Shown here one piece after another: positions 36,582 through 50,107 of a stretch of DNA of 64,000 nt. The notes under the pieces were generated by a model. The model made no database searches. It was given only the letters and a program-made list of their open reading frames with translations, and had not been told where the DNA came from. This DNA is from Orbilia blumenaviensis (Eukaryota > Ascomycota > Orbiliomycetes > Orbiliales > Orbiliaceae): assembly GCA_036872755.1 (NCBI GenBank), contig JAVHNS010000014.1, positions 682,001 to 746,000 on the forward strand, given 5' to 3'. A program made the position numbers and the translations under genes. Within the stretch, counting starts at the first letter, position 1. Every line of letters begins with the position of its first letter.

Positions 36582-37424
36582 TCTTCTTGCAATATAGTCA
36601 GAAACGATTTACGACTCTACGAGCAAATCTAGGCGCCAAATTGTTGGATTCTAGCCTTTTTTTTCCTTCCCTTTTTGTCGTTAGCATTTAGCGAGGGTGG
36701 TAATGATTCTTCTTTCAACGGCGTAAAATTGCACACGCACCAAAACGGGAGGTTAGATTCACTTTCAATGCTTTGAGTTCTAATAGGAGCCGGGATCCTC
36801 TCTATTTCTCTTGTTTTTCTTCCGCCTACGCGAGTTTCATATCAAGATTTTGGTTCTTCTTGTTCTCTTTCTTTTTGCATTTCTTTCGGACGAGATATGA
36901 CACGCAATGAGCCCATGAAATATACGACCTAGGATAAGTACCAAAGTTGTCAGAGAATCCGACGAGGCATAGCCATGACCTTTCGTCACAACTTTACAAT
37001 CCTGACTACGATGACCAGATGGACTTCACGATAACTTCCCTACCTTCCGGCGTTAGGTGTTAACTGGTTTTCTCACTCTGAACTCTTTCTTCTCTCTCTG
37101 CTTTCATTCTTTCTTGTTTTTTGCTCTTTCTTCCTGTTTTCGTTTTGTTTCTGCTTTGGCGTATCTAAATTGATGGTGCATTTTGGTGAGGAGTCTAGGC
37201 TAGAATTTAGTGTTGAGGTCGTTGCATCTTTTTCCCTTTTCGGCGTTTCGTAATGTTTTTTGTTGTTCCCTTTTTCCTGTTTCCTTTTGATATTTCAGTT
37301 TCATTTTCAAGGTGCTAGCATTTGCTTCAGTTCAGTTCCCGGTTATCATCAAGGCTGCTTTCTTCTTTCTTTTCTCGTAAAGTTTCCTGTTTATTTTCAC
37401 CTCCTGTTTTTTATTTTTCGCTCT

Positions 37425-37442
37425 AAAAAAAAAAAAAAAAAA
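37425..37442. repeat. A18 homopolymer tract
   Basis: A tract closing the pyrimidine-rich 3' flank of the gene at 35961. Confidence 0.9.
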
Positions 37443-39342
37443 TCTAACTTCTTCGCTCATTAACTTTTCTGGCCAGATCCTTCGTTTTCGAACCTGTAAG
37501 GCAATTTAATTGCAAAGTTGATTGGAAATAGAACGTTATAGCTGCGGAGTATTCAGGAGAATCAAAAGCTTTCATGAACTCGCATACGTATACAGTTAGC
37601 CCTTCATGGCCCCACAATCACGCCCTGAACTCTGTACGCATACAAGATAATTGCTACCCACTACAAATCCTTATATCGCGATGCTATGTACACGTAGTCA
37701 CATTTAGTTGAATTTGATTTTGTAACCTGGACCTTGCATCATAGCAAGGTTCGATTCGCGACTGAGCTGGGCAAGTTCGCCTCACAGGGGTTACCCCAGA
37801 ACGATAGCATCTTTCTGGAAAGCAGGCTTGAACCGAGACCATCCTTGTTGGATTTGCTAGCTAGCGATGCATATAATCCTTTGTGCTATTCCCTACAGGA
37901 TTAATTATATTTTATTTTATTTTTAATGACTTTTTTTTTTGAAAAGGAATTTTGATCTTGACCAAATACAGTTAAATACTGCTTTTTAAACTCAACAAAA
38001 TTTTCTGTTGGACATCCGGATGGTCCGATAGCTAGGAGCAGCTACAACTTCAAATAACTAAGGTACTAGGACTAGTCGACTCCGCGGGACGACCGATGTA
38101 ATAGCATTGGATTGTACCAGTAACGAAGTTCCGTTAGCCGGGTTGGAATCATAAATTATTACTCACATGTCCTTTTTAACTATTAATCTGGAATTTAGAT
38201 CCGCATCGTTTTAAACGCCCCCTCATTTTTTGTTATTCTTCCCAGGTGCGTCAAGGTGCCGACGTTATGGCATGGTTGTCGCTAAGCTCTCCCCCCCCCA
38301 TGGCCATCCTGCACACCAGAAACGTTTTTGCCCTATCTTCCGCCTGTCCTACCGCGGGAACGCGCATGCGAAACGTCAGGCACTGAAGTTCCGTTGGTCA
38401 AACCCGCCGAAAATGTCTTTTTAACCTTTTGCCTTTATAAAAGTGATATGGTGGGCAGTGTATGGTCCCATCATGCCTGGCGGTCTGCCAGGAAGTATGG
38501 ACTTACTTACATGCGGTAAGCATCTAGTAAAAAAAACAAATTATTTTCTTAAAAACAAAAAACTTTGGTTACTGACAATCACGCCGCGTCGCTGAAGATT
38601 TCAAAATTCTCACGAACAACCTATGAAAGACACGTTGCACCGCCGTATCGTGCATCGTCTCTTTAGATATATTTGCCTTTGCACTTCTGGTCAGTGGGCT
38701 CATCGAAATAATACAAAACCACGATTCCTTCCTTAAAAAATAAAAGCAGTGCAACTTCAGGAGCTCGCTATATGGCGACATATCACATGTGTGGCTGGAT
38801 TCGTTGATTGCTACTTACTGCGGGGCAGGCTGATCGAAGCCGAGGTTCTAGAGTATATGAATTCTCGAGGATACTTTCCTCCCACAATTGTAATGCTGGC
38901 GTATGGGGTACATGTCTCGATGACCGATGCATCGATGAGATTGAGATGAGCTGTCATGCATTTGCGGGTAATGCAGTTACTTTTGTTTTGCGTTCATGTC
39001 ATTGAAACTAGCCACAGGAGGCAATTGTGCGGGTAGTACAGCACAGAGCGCAGCCTAACATGTCATACACCTATTGAACTTCCTGCTAAACCATACCATT
39101 CCCCACGGTCATAGCCACGAAGCCAATTAAAACCTCGAATTTCTGAAGATGAGTCGATACGCCCTTTAGAGCTTTTGCTTCCTTGCTTTCTAGCCCCCTT
39201 TTCTTTGAATCAGAGTCGTCGCGTTCACTTTCTCGGAACGTGATCTAATTATCTAACGGCATATGCATCGACCAGAGAAGCTAAGCTTCTATATAGCAGG
39301 GCTCGTGAGTTTCGCCGATATGAAACGGTATACCAATCCTGC

Positions 39343-39343
<1 letters not shown>

Positions 39344-39378
<35 letters not shown>
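39344..39378. repeat. A35 homopolymer tract
   Basis: The longest homopolymer in the window, in gene-free DNA. Confidence 0.9.
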
Positions 39379-39380
<2 letters not shown>

Positions 39381-39738
39381 AATTTCAAATCTTGCGGCGA
39401 GGATCAAGATGTCTGCCTAATAAGCTAGTGGTCCAGATATCGACTTTTCCCCTGGAAATATCAATAAATAAGGGCGATAACCTGATGGTTGTTTCGAAAA
39501 ATTGTAGCGCAGCACTAGGACGTCGACCATGAATCACCGGGAAGCCGGCATCCTCCGCATAAACTTATGAAGCGCAGTACCTTCACATGCACGCTCGTGA
39601 CTTCAGCAGCTATATAGCAGAAGCTAAATGCCCCACAGATGGTTTCTAAAGCGTTGTTTTGAACAGGTTTTCTAAGTTGACTTTTCCATTTTGAAAATTC
39701 CATCGGGTTGTTTCTGCGACGTATTGATGACACAAGCC

Positions 39739-39762
39739 TTTTTTTTTTTTTTTTTTTTTTTT
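39739..39762. repeat. T24 homopolymer tract
   Basis: About 360 nt from the A35 tract, in the opposite base sense; the two bracket a gene-free segment. Confidence 0.9.
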
Positions 39763-41739
39763 CTAGAAGAAATAGAACGCCGGTATCACTAGCAAGTAGC
39801 ATCTATGATATGGTCATGCGTCTTTTTCCCAAAGGGACGAGAATCTTAAAAAGCCGGGTCTATCTGTGGGGTGTTTCGAAAGTCAAAATCCGGAAGGTCA
39901 CCGTCAATTCCGAATCCATGATTTTTCAGCCCTGTAGGAACCACAGCTTAACACGTGCGGTATATCCGCCATAACCTATCTCGCGACTCTAAAATCAGAC
40001 TGCGTTACTCAATTTACTGAATCATCCGATGACTAAACCGAATCTGCAGGAACCACCCAACAAATGTCAATCAAGTACGTTCGACGCCACCATGCACGAT
40101 AGCTAATTTAGGTTCCCAACACGATTCGATTTCGCGCTTATGCTCGAAGTCCTAAAGTTTACCGCACCCTCGGTACAAACTGAATAGATTTCTGTCTGTT
40201 TTCTTAATAATGTAAGTTCTAATAGTCCGTACCTAATAACGTGCCTAATACTAAATGCCAAATTCTAAAATTCCAATATTGCCTCGTACCCAGACATTCT
40301 ACGCAAAGCGCACTCCAATATTATATACCTACATCTTAATAAACTAGATTGTTTGATGGATTCCATCAAATATACTGGCTAATTTGGTCTCGTTATGCGT
40401 CGATTCGCAAATAATTGGCATCCAGGTAATAGCGTACTATTTTTTTTTATTTTTTTTGTTTCTTTTGAAAATGGCTTTCCAATTAGTGCATGTTCGTTAC
40501 TCGATGTCTATAGTCATCCGAGTTAAGCCCGTTTTCTAACATAACATAAATCATTATATCAAGCATACTAAAGTACCCAGCCCTTGGATCTGTAGAATCT
40601 TCACCACGTATGGTCATTCTCTAAACATGCCGAGTAAGACATTAATTTGTAGGTGCCTACCAGCGCCCTCTAAAATTTCGGAGCAAAGACCCAGGATACT
40701 GGTAAAATAAACCTAGCAAGAATTAACAAAAAAAAAACCTTTTAACACGGTAAGGGTTCCCTACATGAGTATCTAGTATAAATCCAGATATATGTACTTA
40801 TATGACTACGTGATTATTTTTTTACAGTGAAATCAAATTACTATTCCATCAAAATATCCGTATATATCCCCACATTCAAAATCCTACATCTTCATTAATT
40901 AATTAATTATAAGAGAGAAGAAAAAGTATATAAACAAGTAGAGGGAAAAGAAGGGGAGCTCAAAAACAAGGAAGAAAGAAGAAGAGAAAGGGGAGGAAGC
41001 TAGAGAATATGGAACTTCAGAATATGTTAACGGGGCGTTAACAGCTACTACGAAGCCCACTTACGCATACCGGTTGATATGCCTACAGGTTGAATAATGT
41101 GGGGGCAATATGCGCCAAAGAAAAAAGAAACAGGCAGCATCAGAGCATCGTCTCGTTCAATGGGCGTTTGAAAGGACGGGAACGACATACAGACAGAAAT
41201 GAAAATAGACAATGACGCCAACGCTACACACGAACAAAAGTAATTTAAGAACGGTATAACGCCACAGGCGGAGAAGTTTAAGGGAAGCAAGCACGGCGTC
41301 AAAGTGAAAAAAAAGCGTTGGCATCCTTGCGTACTTAATTAAAAAAAAAAGGAAAAGAAATCGACATATGGAAGCCGTCGTGACTAAAAAAATGATGAGG
41401 GGCCTAGTCTGATGGTTCGACGACGAATTGGAAGACCTGTACAGTGGGTAAAAAGAGGGGTCATAAATACGAGAAGCGGAACGAGGAAGGGAAGAGAAGA
41501 AGAAACAAAAGATTCGACGCTGGGACTATAACACTATCGCCTCGCACGCCTTGAGGGATCATACTACCTTTCATTCGCCATTTAGTCGTATACTGCGCGG
41601 ATAATACATCGAGGGAGGTGTCAGGGAAGATAAGAAGCAGACGAACAAGAGAGACAGGGGGGCGAAATAGAAAAAAGAAGAAAAGGGTAATAAGGTTCCA
41701 CGCGCAAGCAGGGAGGGCGGCCAGCCCTAAAGCTTGACA

Positions 41740-44700
41740 TTAAGTGCGCCCCTGCTGCTTCCAGAAATCGAGAGAAGCGATGACGTCCTCCCCTCCGTCG
41801 TCCTCGTAGGCGTATAGAATCTAGAATCGCATTATTAGTTCCTTCATTCCTTCCGCACTTAAAACTGGGGTGACGACTTACCTCTCGTGAGCTTTCGTGA
41901 AGCATACGGATGTTTTTTCCTGTAATAATTGACACCATTCCTCCACTCTCCATATTCCTAATCTCAATGAAATTGGGTTCAAAAGCCAGGATATAGGGCG
42001 GGTTAAGGGCGAATGCTGTCGGCTGGCCTTCCCATTGTATGCTCCAATCGGGACGGGCACGCCATCCGTTCCTGTTAACAAAGAATGAGAAATCGCTGTA
42101 GTTTAGCAAGAACTCTCCACCGTTCAATCGGTAGATTGCGATCGGTTTAACATTTTCTCGGCGTTGTACAAAGTCCAGAGACGTGTCTGCAGGGTCGAGG
42201 AGGGTTTGGGTATCCAAAGTTTCCAATGAAACTACCTCAAAACCCTTCGCACACCCTACACAGAGTTTCGATTTGAGGAAGTGTATGGATGAGGCTTCCG
42301 AGGGAATATAAAATTCCTAGAGTAGAATATGTTAGTACCGCGGAAGTGACATAAAATCTATTGAAAACGGCCCTTACCTTAAATAATTTCAATGCATCCT
42401 GGCCGCCAGCCAAAAGCTTTCTGAACGCAGGCTTGTTACGTCCCTTCGCAAGAGTATCCATTGGTTCGTAGACCTTAACAGTGGCACTCATACTGCTATT
42501 CTTGACGCAGCACACAAGAACGCGGCCGAGACAGACACCAGTCTTGAAGAAGTTAACGTGGCCTTGAATACGCTTGTGGCGTTTGCTAGCCATACCCGGC
42601 TCTCCAGGTTCTGTGATTGTCTCGATTGGAAACGAGTAGGCTGTCTTTTCGGAGAGAACCAGCAGTATCTGGTACTCCTCAAGAACGTCAACCTGCGATA
42701 CTTGAGGAATATCGATAACTTTCTTAGGGACCCCTTGGGCGGTAGAGCCAGGCCTTCTGTCGGAGACGAAAATACCCGTGTCTGTTCCATAGACCAATTT
42801 CCGGCCACCATCTGGTATATCGTTAGCTTAGTGACCAACCAAAAGGTGAAAAAATCGTGCTTACCCATTGGGACCAAGCAATTGACTTTGTTGGTGCCAA
42901 AATTGAAGAAATCGTCGCTCAAAACCTCCTTTGTGAAAATGTTACTACGTTCTCGCAGGGCGGTTTGCTGTGCTTCGATATGTTCCATCCATTTTCGACG
43001 GCCGACGACAGTAGCAGCGAAGAGCGATAAAATATATCCCCGCTTCCCAAGATGCTGGAATGTGATAGAGTAGCCACCCTTAGCATTGGCATCAGTCTTT
43101 TGCTGGTTACCCGTCTTCGGTAGCAACGATGACGGCGGACGTTTAATGCCTTTCTCTGGTAGTACTTCCGCCATCTCATTGATAACCAAAAGTTCGAGCG
43201 GAATGGGCTATTTAGGTTAGCCAGAAGCGCAAGCCGAGTCAGAACACCCAAAAAGACACTTACCCTCTTATAAACTTTGTATTGCTCTCTCTTATTGACA
43301 ACTTTGATCTTGACGAGTAAAACAGCGTGATCAAATAGAAACGCCTGGATGTCCCCAGTACCAGTATCTGTGGGACTTCGCTTTAGGCTTCCTTTGAAAA
43401 TCAGCTGTCTACCCTCTTCCGTAAGCTTCAAATCAACCTTATCCGCAGGCGCGAACTGGAGTTGCTGGTCCAGCTGCATGAGATTAAAAGTATTCTCCGT
43501 TCTTCCAGACTCGATGTTAACCTTGCTCAAGCACTCACGGATCATCTCGATCGCTTTCGGCAGATCCTGCTTGTCCGGGTTGTCCTCCGCAGTGTTCTTC
43601 AAGACTGCCTCCAGAAGCAAAGGGTATCTAGCGAGACGGGTTGTTGGCTTGGTCAGATAACCGTTGAGTTCCAATTTCCTCGATTCCTTCATACGTTCAG
43701 TCTCCTCGACGAAACGTGCGAAGGCCTGGTTGCTCGCCTTTTCCCGCTCAAACTCATATTTTCCATACAATTGGTTGCCGCCGTACTTAATAAAAGGATC
43801 GAAGTGTGGAACGAATTCTAGGAAGATATCCCCAATATTGTGAATCACTGCATTGTTTTGTTGTCTCTTAGTCAATGCTTCCGCAAGCTTGGAGTTAACG
43901 TTATGGACCTCAAGCATATTTGAGAACACCGTGCGGATGAACTTCTCGCGTCGAAAATCAGGAATCGGCGACGGGGAATTAGGGGCAGCACTCCTCAACG
44001 GTTTAACCCAGAAGTCACGCAGATATTCCAAATCTTTGACAAAATCACGTTCGGTGTAGATGACCTCGCAAATGACTTCCTGTCGCTTCTTCTCGGAGTC
44101 AGAAACGCTTTCCGCCACTTCCTTTGGAACGCTATGTATCCACAGCTTCTGTTCCTTTTCGTCGTTATCATGCAAGCTAGACCTAGAGGACTCTCGCTTA
44201 AGGCCAGGAAGCGGCTGCATATTGAGACGAGCCTGTTGCTCCAATCGACGGGGACAGGCAATTGAGTAGCACAATCGGTCTCGAGTACAAGTCGGGGAGT
44301 AGCAGTCCGTTAGTAGGGTGAAAACACCATTGACATCTGTCTTATCTTCATCAACAAGCCTCTCTCGGAACTGGTAGAGCTCGTTCCCAGAATCTCGCAA
44401 TCGATGATCGTATGTAACGTCATGGAAGAACTTCTGTGCGTCTAGTGCACGTCCGAGAAGAAGAGCCAGATTCCGATCACTTGTTTTGATAATGTACGCA
44501 ATCATGTCGACGGCTTCAGCTCCTGTAAATGCTGACTTATATGTGAGTTCGTTCTTCATCCTGTCACCAATCTGTACCCTCTCACGGAAGACATCGGCAA
44601 CACGGGACAACAGGGCCGGGTAAACCAAAGGTGCCCTTCGCGACATCGTGAGGATGGTCGACTGCTGGGAAACCATCGTCTGAGCTCGCGATTGGGACGT

Positions 44701-45867
44701 CTGGCCTTGCCTAGGCGGCATCGCGGAATCCGGTGTTTGCGAGGTAGGGGTGTATGATGTTGGGGTGTATGATGTCGGAGTAGCAGTTGGAGTGACACTG
44801 GAAGTTGTGCTGGCATAACTCGGAGTTCGAGGTTTAGTGCTATTATTCGAGGTTACGGAATTATGCGACATCTGTGACATCTGCGACATCTGCGACATGT
44901 GGGACGCGGAAGACATGTGAGACATCTGCGAATCTCTATTTTCTGGTCGTGCAGGGAACGTGCTGCTAGAGCTCCGTTGTGATAGCGCGGGCGAAGATCT
45001 ATAGGCGCTGATCGGCGATTGTTGGAATTGGTTGTCGAATTGAGGTGGTCCTCTCGCCTCAGGCCCTGACTGGTTATATGGTTCCTCACCAGAATCCCGG
45101 GGTCGGAAGGGGATGACACGGCCGCTCATTGTTTGGGCCCTGGGGGCGTCTCGAGGGTCAGGGATAGAAGAAGTCATTGACATCGACCGCTCATCTACAC
45201 GTTCTGGGATATGCCGTCCTTGAGCGGTCTGGCGAGCCATCGGGTTCATAACTTGATTCGGTGGAGGGCGGTGAGGCCCAGGGGGTCCGCCCCCTGGTCC
45301 CTGGTGGAACGAGCTTGGTGGTGCGCCGTAACCAGCCAAGGACCTAGAACGATTCGGGTCGTCATTCATAGCAGGGCCTGGATGGCCTCCAGGGCCGGAA
45401 GGTGGGTAGAAGCGGTTTGGAGGAGGCCGATTGAAGCTTGGAGGAGGCATACGCTGTTGTTGGGCATACGGACGACGCTCCGGTGGAGGTTGCTGGTGAT
45501 GCTGTTGGGGGTGTGGAGGTCCCTGGTGATAGCCCTGCATATGCTGTGGGGGTGGAGGCCGCCCGTAGCCACCATTGGGCATACCCTGCGGGGCGTAGCC
45601 GTTAGGAGGTCGCTGATGCTGTCCGGACGGCGGATAACCATTGGGTTTTTGATACTCGTAACCGTCATTACCCAGATCAGGAGGCGGTGGCCGTTGCATG
45701 TTCCCCATTGTCTGGGAACGAGCTGGAGGAGGCATCGGGGATTGGGAGTTCATCGTCTGGGATCTCCCGGGGGGTGGAGGTCCCCCGAAGATATTGGAGA
45801 AAGCGGCATCTCGTGCAGACGGCGACGGACCGTTGTTGTAAGTTCGACCATGCTGGGACTCTGCCAT
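41740..45867 (-). CDS. ROM2: Rho1 guanine nucleotide exchange factor (Rom2 type), DEP-DH-PH-CNH (5 exons)
   Basis: Exons 43264-45867, 42865-43207, 42378-42811, 41882-42316 and 41740-41820 encode 1298 aa; introns are 53-61 nt and all keep frame. The first ~430 residues are Pro/Gln/Ser-rich and disordered, with repeated SQTM and SQM units. A DEP domain follows (~440-505, around AFTGAEAVDMIAYI). The RhoGEF DH domain lies at ~600-795 (CEVIYTERDFVKDLEYL to YLTKPTTRLARYPLLLEAVL). A PH domain (~815-960) and a citron-homology (CNH) domain (~985-1285) complete it; the last exon encodes YEDDGGEDVIASLDFWKQ. This is the full Rom1/Rom2 architecture. It activates Rho1 at the plasma membrane, driving beta-glucan synthesis and the Pkc1 cell-wall integrity pathway. 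ATG 45867 is the first start in frame. Confidence 0.95.
44865..44900 (-). repeat. 9-nt coding repeat (4 units, SQM-type) in ROM2
   Basis: Four near-identical 9-nt units encode Met-Ser-Gln/His triplets in the disordered N-terminal region. Confidence 0.8.
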
Positions 45868-48443
45868 CTTCGTCCTATTCGTCAAGTGCCGACAGGCCAC
45901 AGGTTAGCTCGTCAGGACTTGACCGATTAAATCCCCCCCTTACAGCTGTATCCAGAGAAATAAACACTACGGTTTGTATTTGTTATATTATGTTAAGTTC
46001 TTTTTTTATTTGTATTTTATTCTTTTTTTTTTTTTTTTTTTTTTCGAGGCCCAGAGGGGGAAGGGACGTACGCCTAAATGGAGGGTGGGCGTTAGCGCCG
46101 GAGATTGTCGATTACAATTGCCAATTCAGATATTTCGCATTCAAAGAGTCGGCTGGGGTTCGGGTTTTGTAAGGAAGCTGTCTATCCTTTGCCGGACAAG
46201 GACAGAAGCCTTAGGTCACAGCGATAACAGCAGCAGCAGCAATGATAGACCGAGGCGCCACCGATAGAAGGTAGGACGTGTATTCAATCAATCGAGGTGA
46301 TCACGATCCAGTCCGTAGAGATCCGCCTTGTCGCTAGAAACGAGAATATAGAATAGGGAGCAACAGAACACCTTGGTGTCAGCGAACCAAGCTAGGACCT
46401 ATGGGGGCCGGGTAGCGATAGATAAAAGGACGATGGGAATGATGGAATCCAGGCAACTGCCGGAGATGATTCCTTCCGAGAGATCGAGGTCGAAGCTTTC
46501 CAGGGGCAGTCCCGTCTGTTTACTTCCAGACCGTCGGCGTTATCGTGACCAGACGGCCTAGCTCTTAACTAGCGTGTGCGTGTACGTATGTATGTGTAGA
46601 TGTGTGTGTGCGTTTCTGTGTGAGTACCAGTGTGGACGGATGTATTGAATGTACTATGTATGTGGTGTAGTATATCTGTATTCGTAGTAGTATAGTATAG
46701 ATGCCCAAGTTACCCAGGTGGTCTATATATATATGGCAGGAACAGGTACAGGCCGAGTACGTGTAACCGAGGCGCTGCAGCGGGCAAGCTAGCTAGAAGG
46801 CGGTTCCTGCCTGGACCCAGGGGAGTGGGGTTTTTCTTCTTTAGTCAGAGCGAAATTGGCGAAGCTTGAGGTAGGTAAGGACCAGTGTATAGGGGCGAAT
46901 CTATGTCGGCGTCGATGGAAGGTGAAGAGATGGTGATGGCGTTTTTGACTCCTGGATGGGTTCCTTTTTGTGGTGGAGGGAGGTTCCAGTTGGTGATGTG
47001 ATTGATTTGATTGCTTTGAGGTCTCAACTACAAAAACTCCTGACAGCTTCTCATTCCATGCAGTCCGCCAAACAATACCCTAACCTAACTAAACCCCCAT
47101 GCTAATTACCAGCTAGCATGTATTAACAGAAAGTACCCAGGTAAAGAGAGTATGTATTCGAATTCAAAAGGATTATGGACCCACTACGGGCAGGTCGATT
47201 GAGTAGGATACGATACGATGCGATACGAGACGAGACGAGACCTGACGCTGGCCACCGCGCGGTATTTCTCCCAGATAGGCGAGGAGGCCATCGACGAACG
47301 AACGACCCACCACATCTTGGCTGCAATGCTTGCTGGCCAGCTGGCCCGCCGGTTCGACGACAAGCTTGGAAGTTGGCAAGTGCAGATATCGTGCTACGGC
47401 TACGCAATGTCGGTTTCACGTTGATTATCAGCATCCCTGTCGACGCCCACCCTTCCATTTTTTTTTTTTTTACAAAACCTTGAATTCCCAGATAAGCCCA
47501 CCGTGAAGATGGTGATGTATCACGATATATGTATCTGCTCTTAATTCCATAAATAGGCAGGTACCTAGGTAGATAGGTACTTATTATTCTATATAACACA
47601 TATTCTATCTTGTTTCCCCCAGGCCTTGTACTTACATGTCCTTGCGAGTCAGTCAGAACTCTTTTGGTCCAAGCTTTGAGTCTTCTGCAGATTTTCGACC
47701 GTACCTGCATTGCGAAAAAGCCGGCCGGTTTTGTTGCATTTTCGCCCACAACACCTTTTCCCCAACCGTCTTTAACATCTGTAGACGTCCAGCTACATAC
47801 CTAGGTACTGTGCTAGAACAATGGTGGTTTTGGCTACTATTCTAATCTAATTGCACAAGGGTATTATAATCTTAATACCATAGTAATACTGTCTTGATCC
47901 CCAGAGCACTCCTGGCACAGTAAGAGGTACCTAGGTAGGTATATATTATAGGTCTCCTCAAAAATTGCATCCTACTTGACTATTGGCCGCTTATGGAGCT
48001 GCATACCCCATTGTAATATGAACCAAATATATAAATACTTAGATACCTAACTACTTACTAAGTACCTAAACATCTACCTAAGCAGGTATTAGGTGGATAT
48101 CTAAGTGGATCGGCTGACGGTGTCTTCTATGCTGCTCCCTCACCACTATCAAGCCTATCTCCATGGATCCATGCACTAGTATTTCTTTTATAAAGTTATG
48201 TTACTCCTTCTGTATATGTCCCCACATTTTATGCTAAACTAAACTCCACCTATATGCTGATTTACTTTCTTTCTCTCTCTCTTCTTGAGCTCGTAAATTC
48301 TAACGACCAATACGATATAAGTAAATGAATACATAACCAAACCAAACGACAATAAGTATCTCAAATCAATTCGTCCCGAGTATTTGATTACCTACTGAGA
48401 TATAGGCAATAAAAACCCATAACCACCCCGGGTCCCGTCTGCC
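45868..48443. other. ROM2 promoter/leader and intergenic DNA
   Basis: Contains a T22 tract (46023-46044), a short CAG run near 46229, TG-rich sequence at ~46570-46680, and simple CGATA/GACGA repeats at 47205-47240 followed by a T14 tract. The ORFs on both strands at 47123-47800 overlap each other and the repeats and are not supported. The rest holds repeated TACCTAGGTA-like strings but no gene. Confidence 0.4.
46023..46044. repeat. T22 homopolymer tract
   Basis: T tract ~160 nt upstream of the ROM2 start codon. Confidence 0.9.
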
Positions 48444-50107
48444 TTAAAACACCGGCGGAGCACCACCAGTCCATCCCTCGTCGAAATCAGTCGAGTTCGC
48501 ATACCCGTCAATCAAGGACCGACGCGCTAGAGCACAGGCGCTCAAACAAACAGGTCGATTACAGCAGGTACTGATAGCGCAGACCTGTCCCTGTGGGCAC
48601 TCCGCATTAGACGAACACCCTGCGAGCGGTGCGCATGGAACATTGGGACCACAGAATCCATTCCCGCTAGCTTCTCTGAAGCAAAAGCAACCGACCCCGC
48701 AGCCGTTGAGGCTGCCGCAGGATGAACCATTACAGGCTTCAATGGAACACTGGCCATTACTGCAGATTCCAGAAGCGCACTGTATCACTCTTATTAGCAT
48801 TTGCGCTATAGCACTAGAGTAAGGATAGCAGTAGACATACCTTATTCCCGCATCCACCACAGTTATTTGGATCGCTCAAAGCATCTTGACATGGCCCTTT
48901 ATTACAACTAATCTGCCCCGGTCCACACTCCACGTCCGGCTTACAGTACTCACAAAGCTTCTCCCCCAAATACGCACCAACCCCAGCACACAAATACTCA
49001 CTAAACTTCGAAGCCCCAAGTCTTCCACCAATAACCACACCAAGTATAGTAGTTGGAATACCAACTTCAGGTCCAAACACATTCCCAAGGAAGCCAATAG
49101 CCCCACCAACTTGTCGTCCGATCAATCCGCCAACTTGCACACCGATTCCATTGCACAGTGCTTTACCGGCCGCGCCGGCGAAGATAAGGCTGAACCTACT
49201 ATTACAGAAAAACTGCACAGCATCACAAACAGCGTTTGATTCCCTAGCCATCAACAGCATATTCCTCTTCGACACACCGTTCTCCTCCAAAACACTGCCT
49301 ACGATCGAAATCTGACAGTTTCCCGCAAAAGCCTCAAATGTCCCGTTCTGATAGATAACTAGCGTATTACCAGCATTATCAGAGATAGAAACACGATCTT
49401 CGCGGGATAGATCAAGGAAAAAAGGACCATTAGTCGGGTCTTGAAGGACGACTTGGTTGCCCTCGTATTGTTGGTATGTAAGGCCGCCGTTTTGTTGGGA
49501 GAAGTTATCGTCGCTTTGACCGATCACGGAGCCGGTTGGTGTGGACCGTGGACAGCCTTCAGGTGATAAGACAAAAACGGCGTTAATGATGTCGCTGGTT
49601 GTCGGGGTGGGTGGGGCTACAGTAGTGGTTACGTGAGTTACTCCTATGCATGAGCATGCGCTGGAGTATCTGACAGCGCCAGAGCAGGCAGATGCATAGG
49701 TGGGTATCGCGGTAGGGTGCACAGTCTCGAGATAGACATTGGCTGTCGCAACCACAGTGCCGTCTGTGGTTATAGTAGCAGTACTAATCGTAGGCGTATT
49801 AGCATAGATCCTTATATGGGGTAGTTGACAAGCTGTTTCCTACGCACCTGGTTTTCTGTTGAACAGTGGCGCTGAAAAATGAAGAACAGTGTGCAGTTCC
49901 AGGTCTGGTCGGAAATGCGGATGCCCTGATAGCTATATAGGAGACAGTATTCAACTCATTAGCACGTATCCCCAAATGCAGTACCCCGAGGGCATCTCAA
50001 TACGGTAGAAGCATACCCCTTAAGCAATTATCTGCTGCGCACCCAGCCAAAACTATATCAGCGATATACAAGGCACCAGCCAAAGCAAAAACACTTGTGA
50101 ACCGCAT
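48444..50107 (-). CDS. Large secreted Cys-rich protein with Gly-rich hydrophobic segment (4 exons)
   Basis: Exons 50017-50107, 49848-49932, 48841-49783 and 48444-48779 encode 484 aa; all three joins keep frame. The signal peptide is MRFTSVFALAGALYIADIVLA. It is followed by CAADNCLRAIRAS, a C-x3-DNCLRA element I recognise at the start of many secreted or cell-surface ascomycete proteins. A Thr-rich region precedes a ~130 residue extracellular stretch with N-glycosylation sequons. A Gly-rich hydrophobic segment follows (VGGLIGRQVGGAIGFLGNVF), which could insert in a membrane. The C-terminal ~140 residues carry about 26 Cys in EGF-like spacing (NNCGGCGNK, CSNGQC, CSSNAECPQGQVC). No GPI signal is obvious. 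Cell-surface or secreted; function unknown. Confidence 0.82.

Larger units (their letters stand above)
36582..41739. other. Large gene-free region, 5.2 kb
   Basis: 36650-37440 is pyrimidine-rich (long C/T runs) and ends in an A18 tract; it is probably the 3' UTR and flank of the repeat-protein gene. From 37500 to ~41000 I see only short motif-less ORFs, a C-run at 38291-38299, A35 and T24 tracts and an ATTAATTA run near 40900. No transposon ORF, tRNA or conserved gene was recognised. The last ~700 nt are the 3' flank of ROM2. Confidence 0.4.

Noticed and set aside
37735..37800. tRNA-like string ggttcgattcgc
   Set aside because: No cloverleaf could be built around it.
39379..39425. Anticodon-arm-like string gtctgcctaataagc next to the A35 tract, possible tRNA-derived element
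   Set aside because: The stem pairs poorly and no other tRNA arm is present.
47123..47749. Minus-strand ORF of ~208 codons
   Set aside because: Crosses simple repeats and a T tract read as polylysine; the plus strand is open over the same bases; no recognisable domain.
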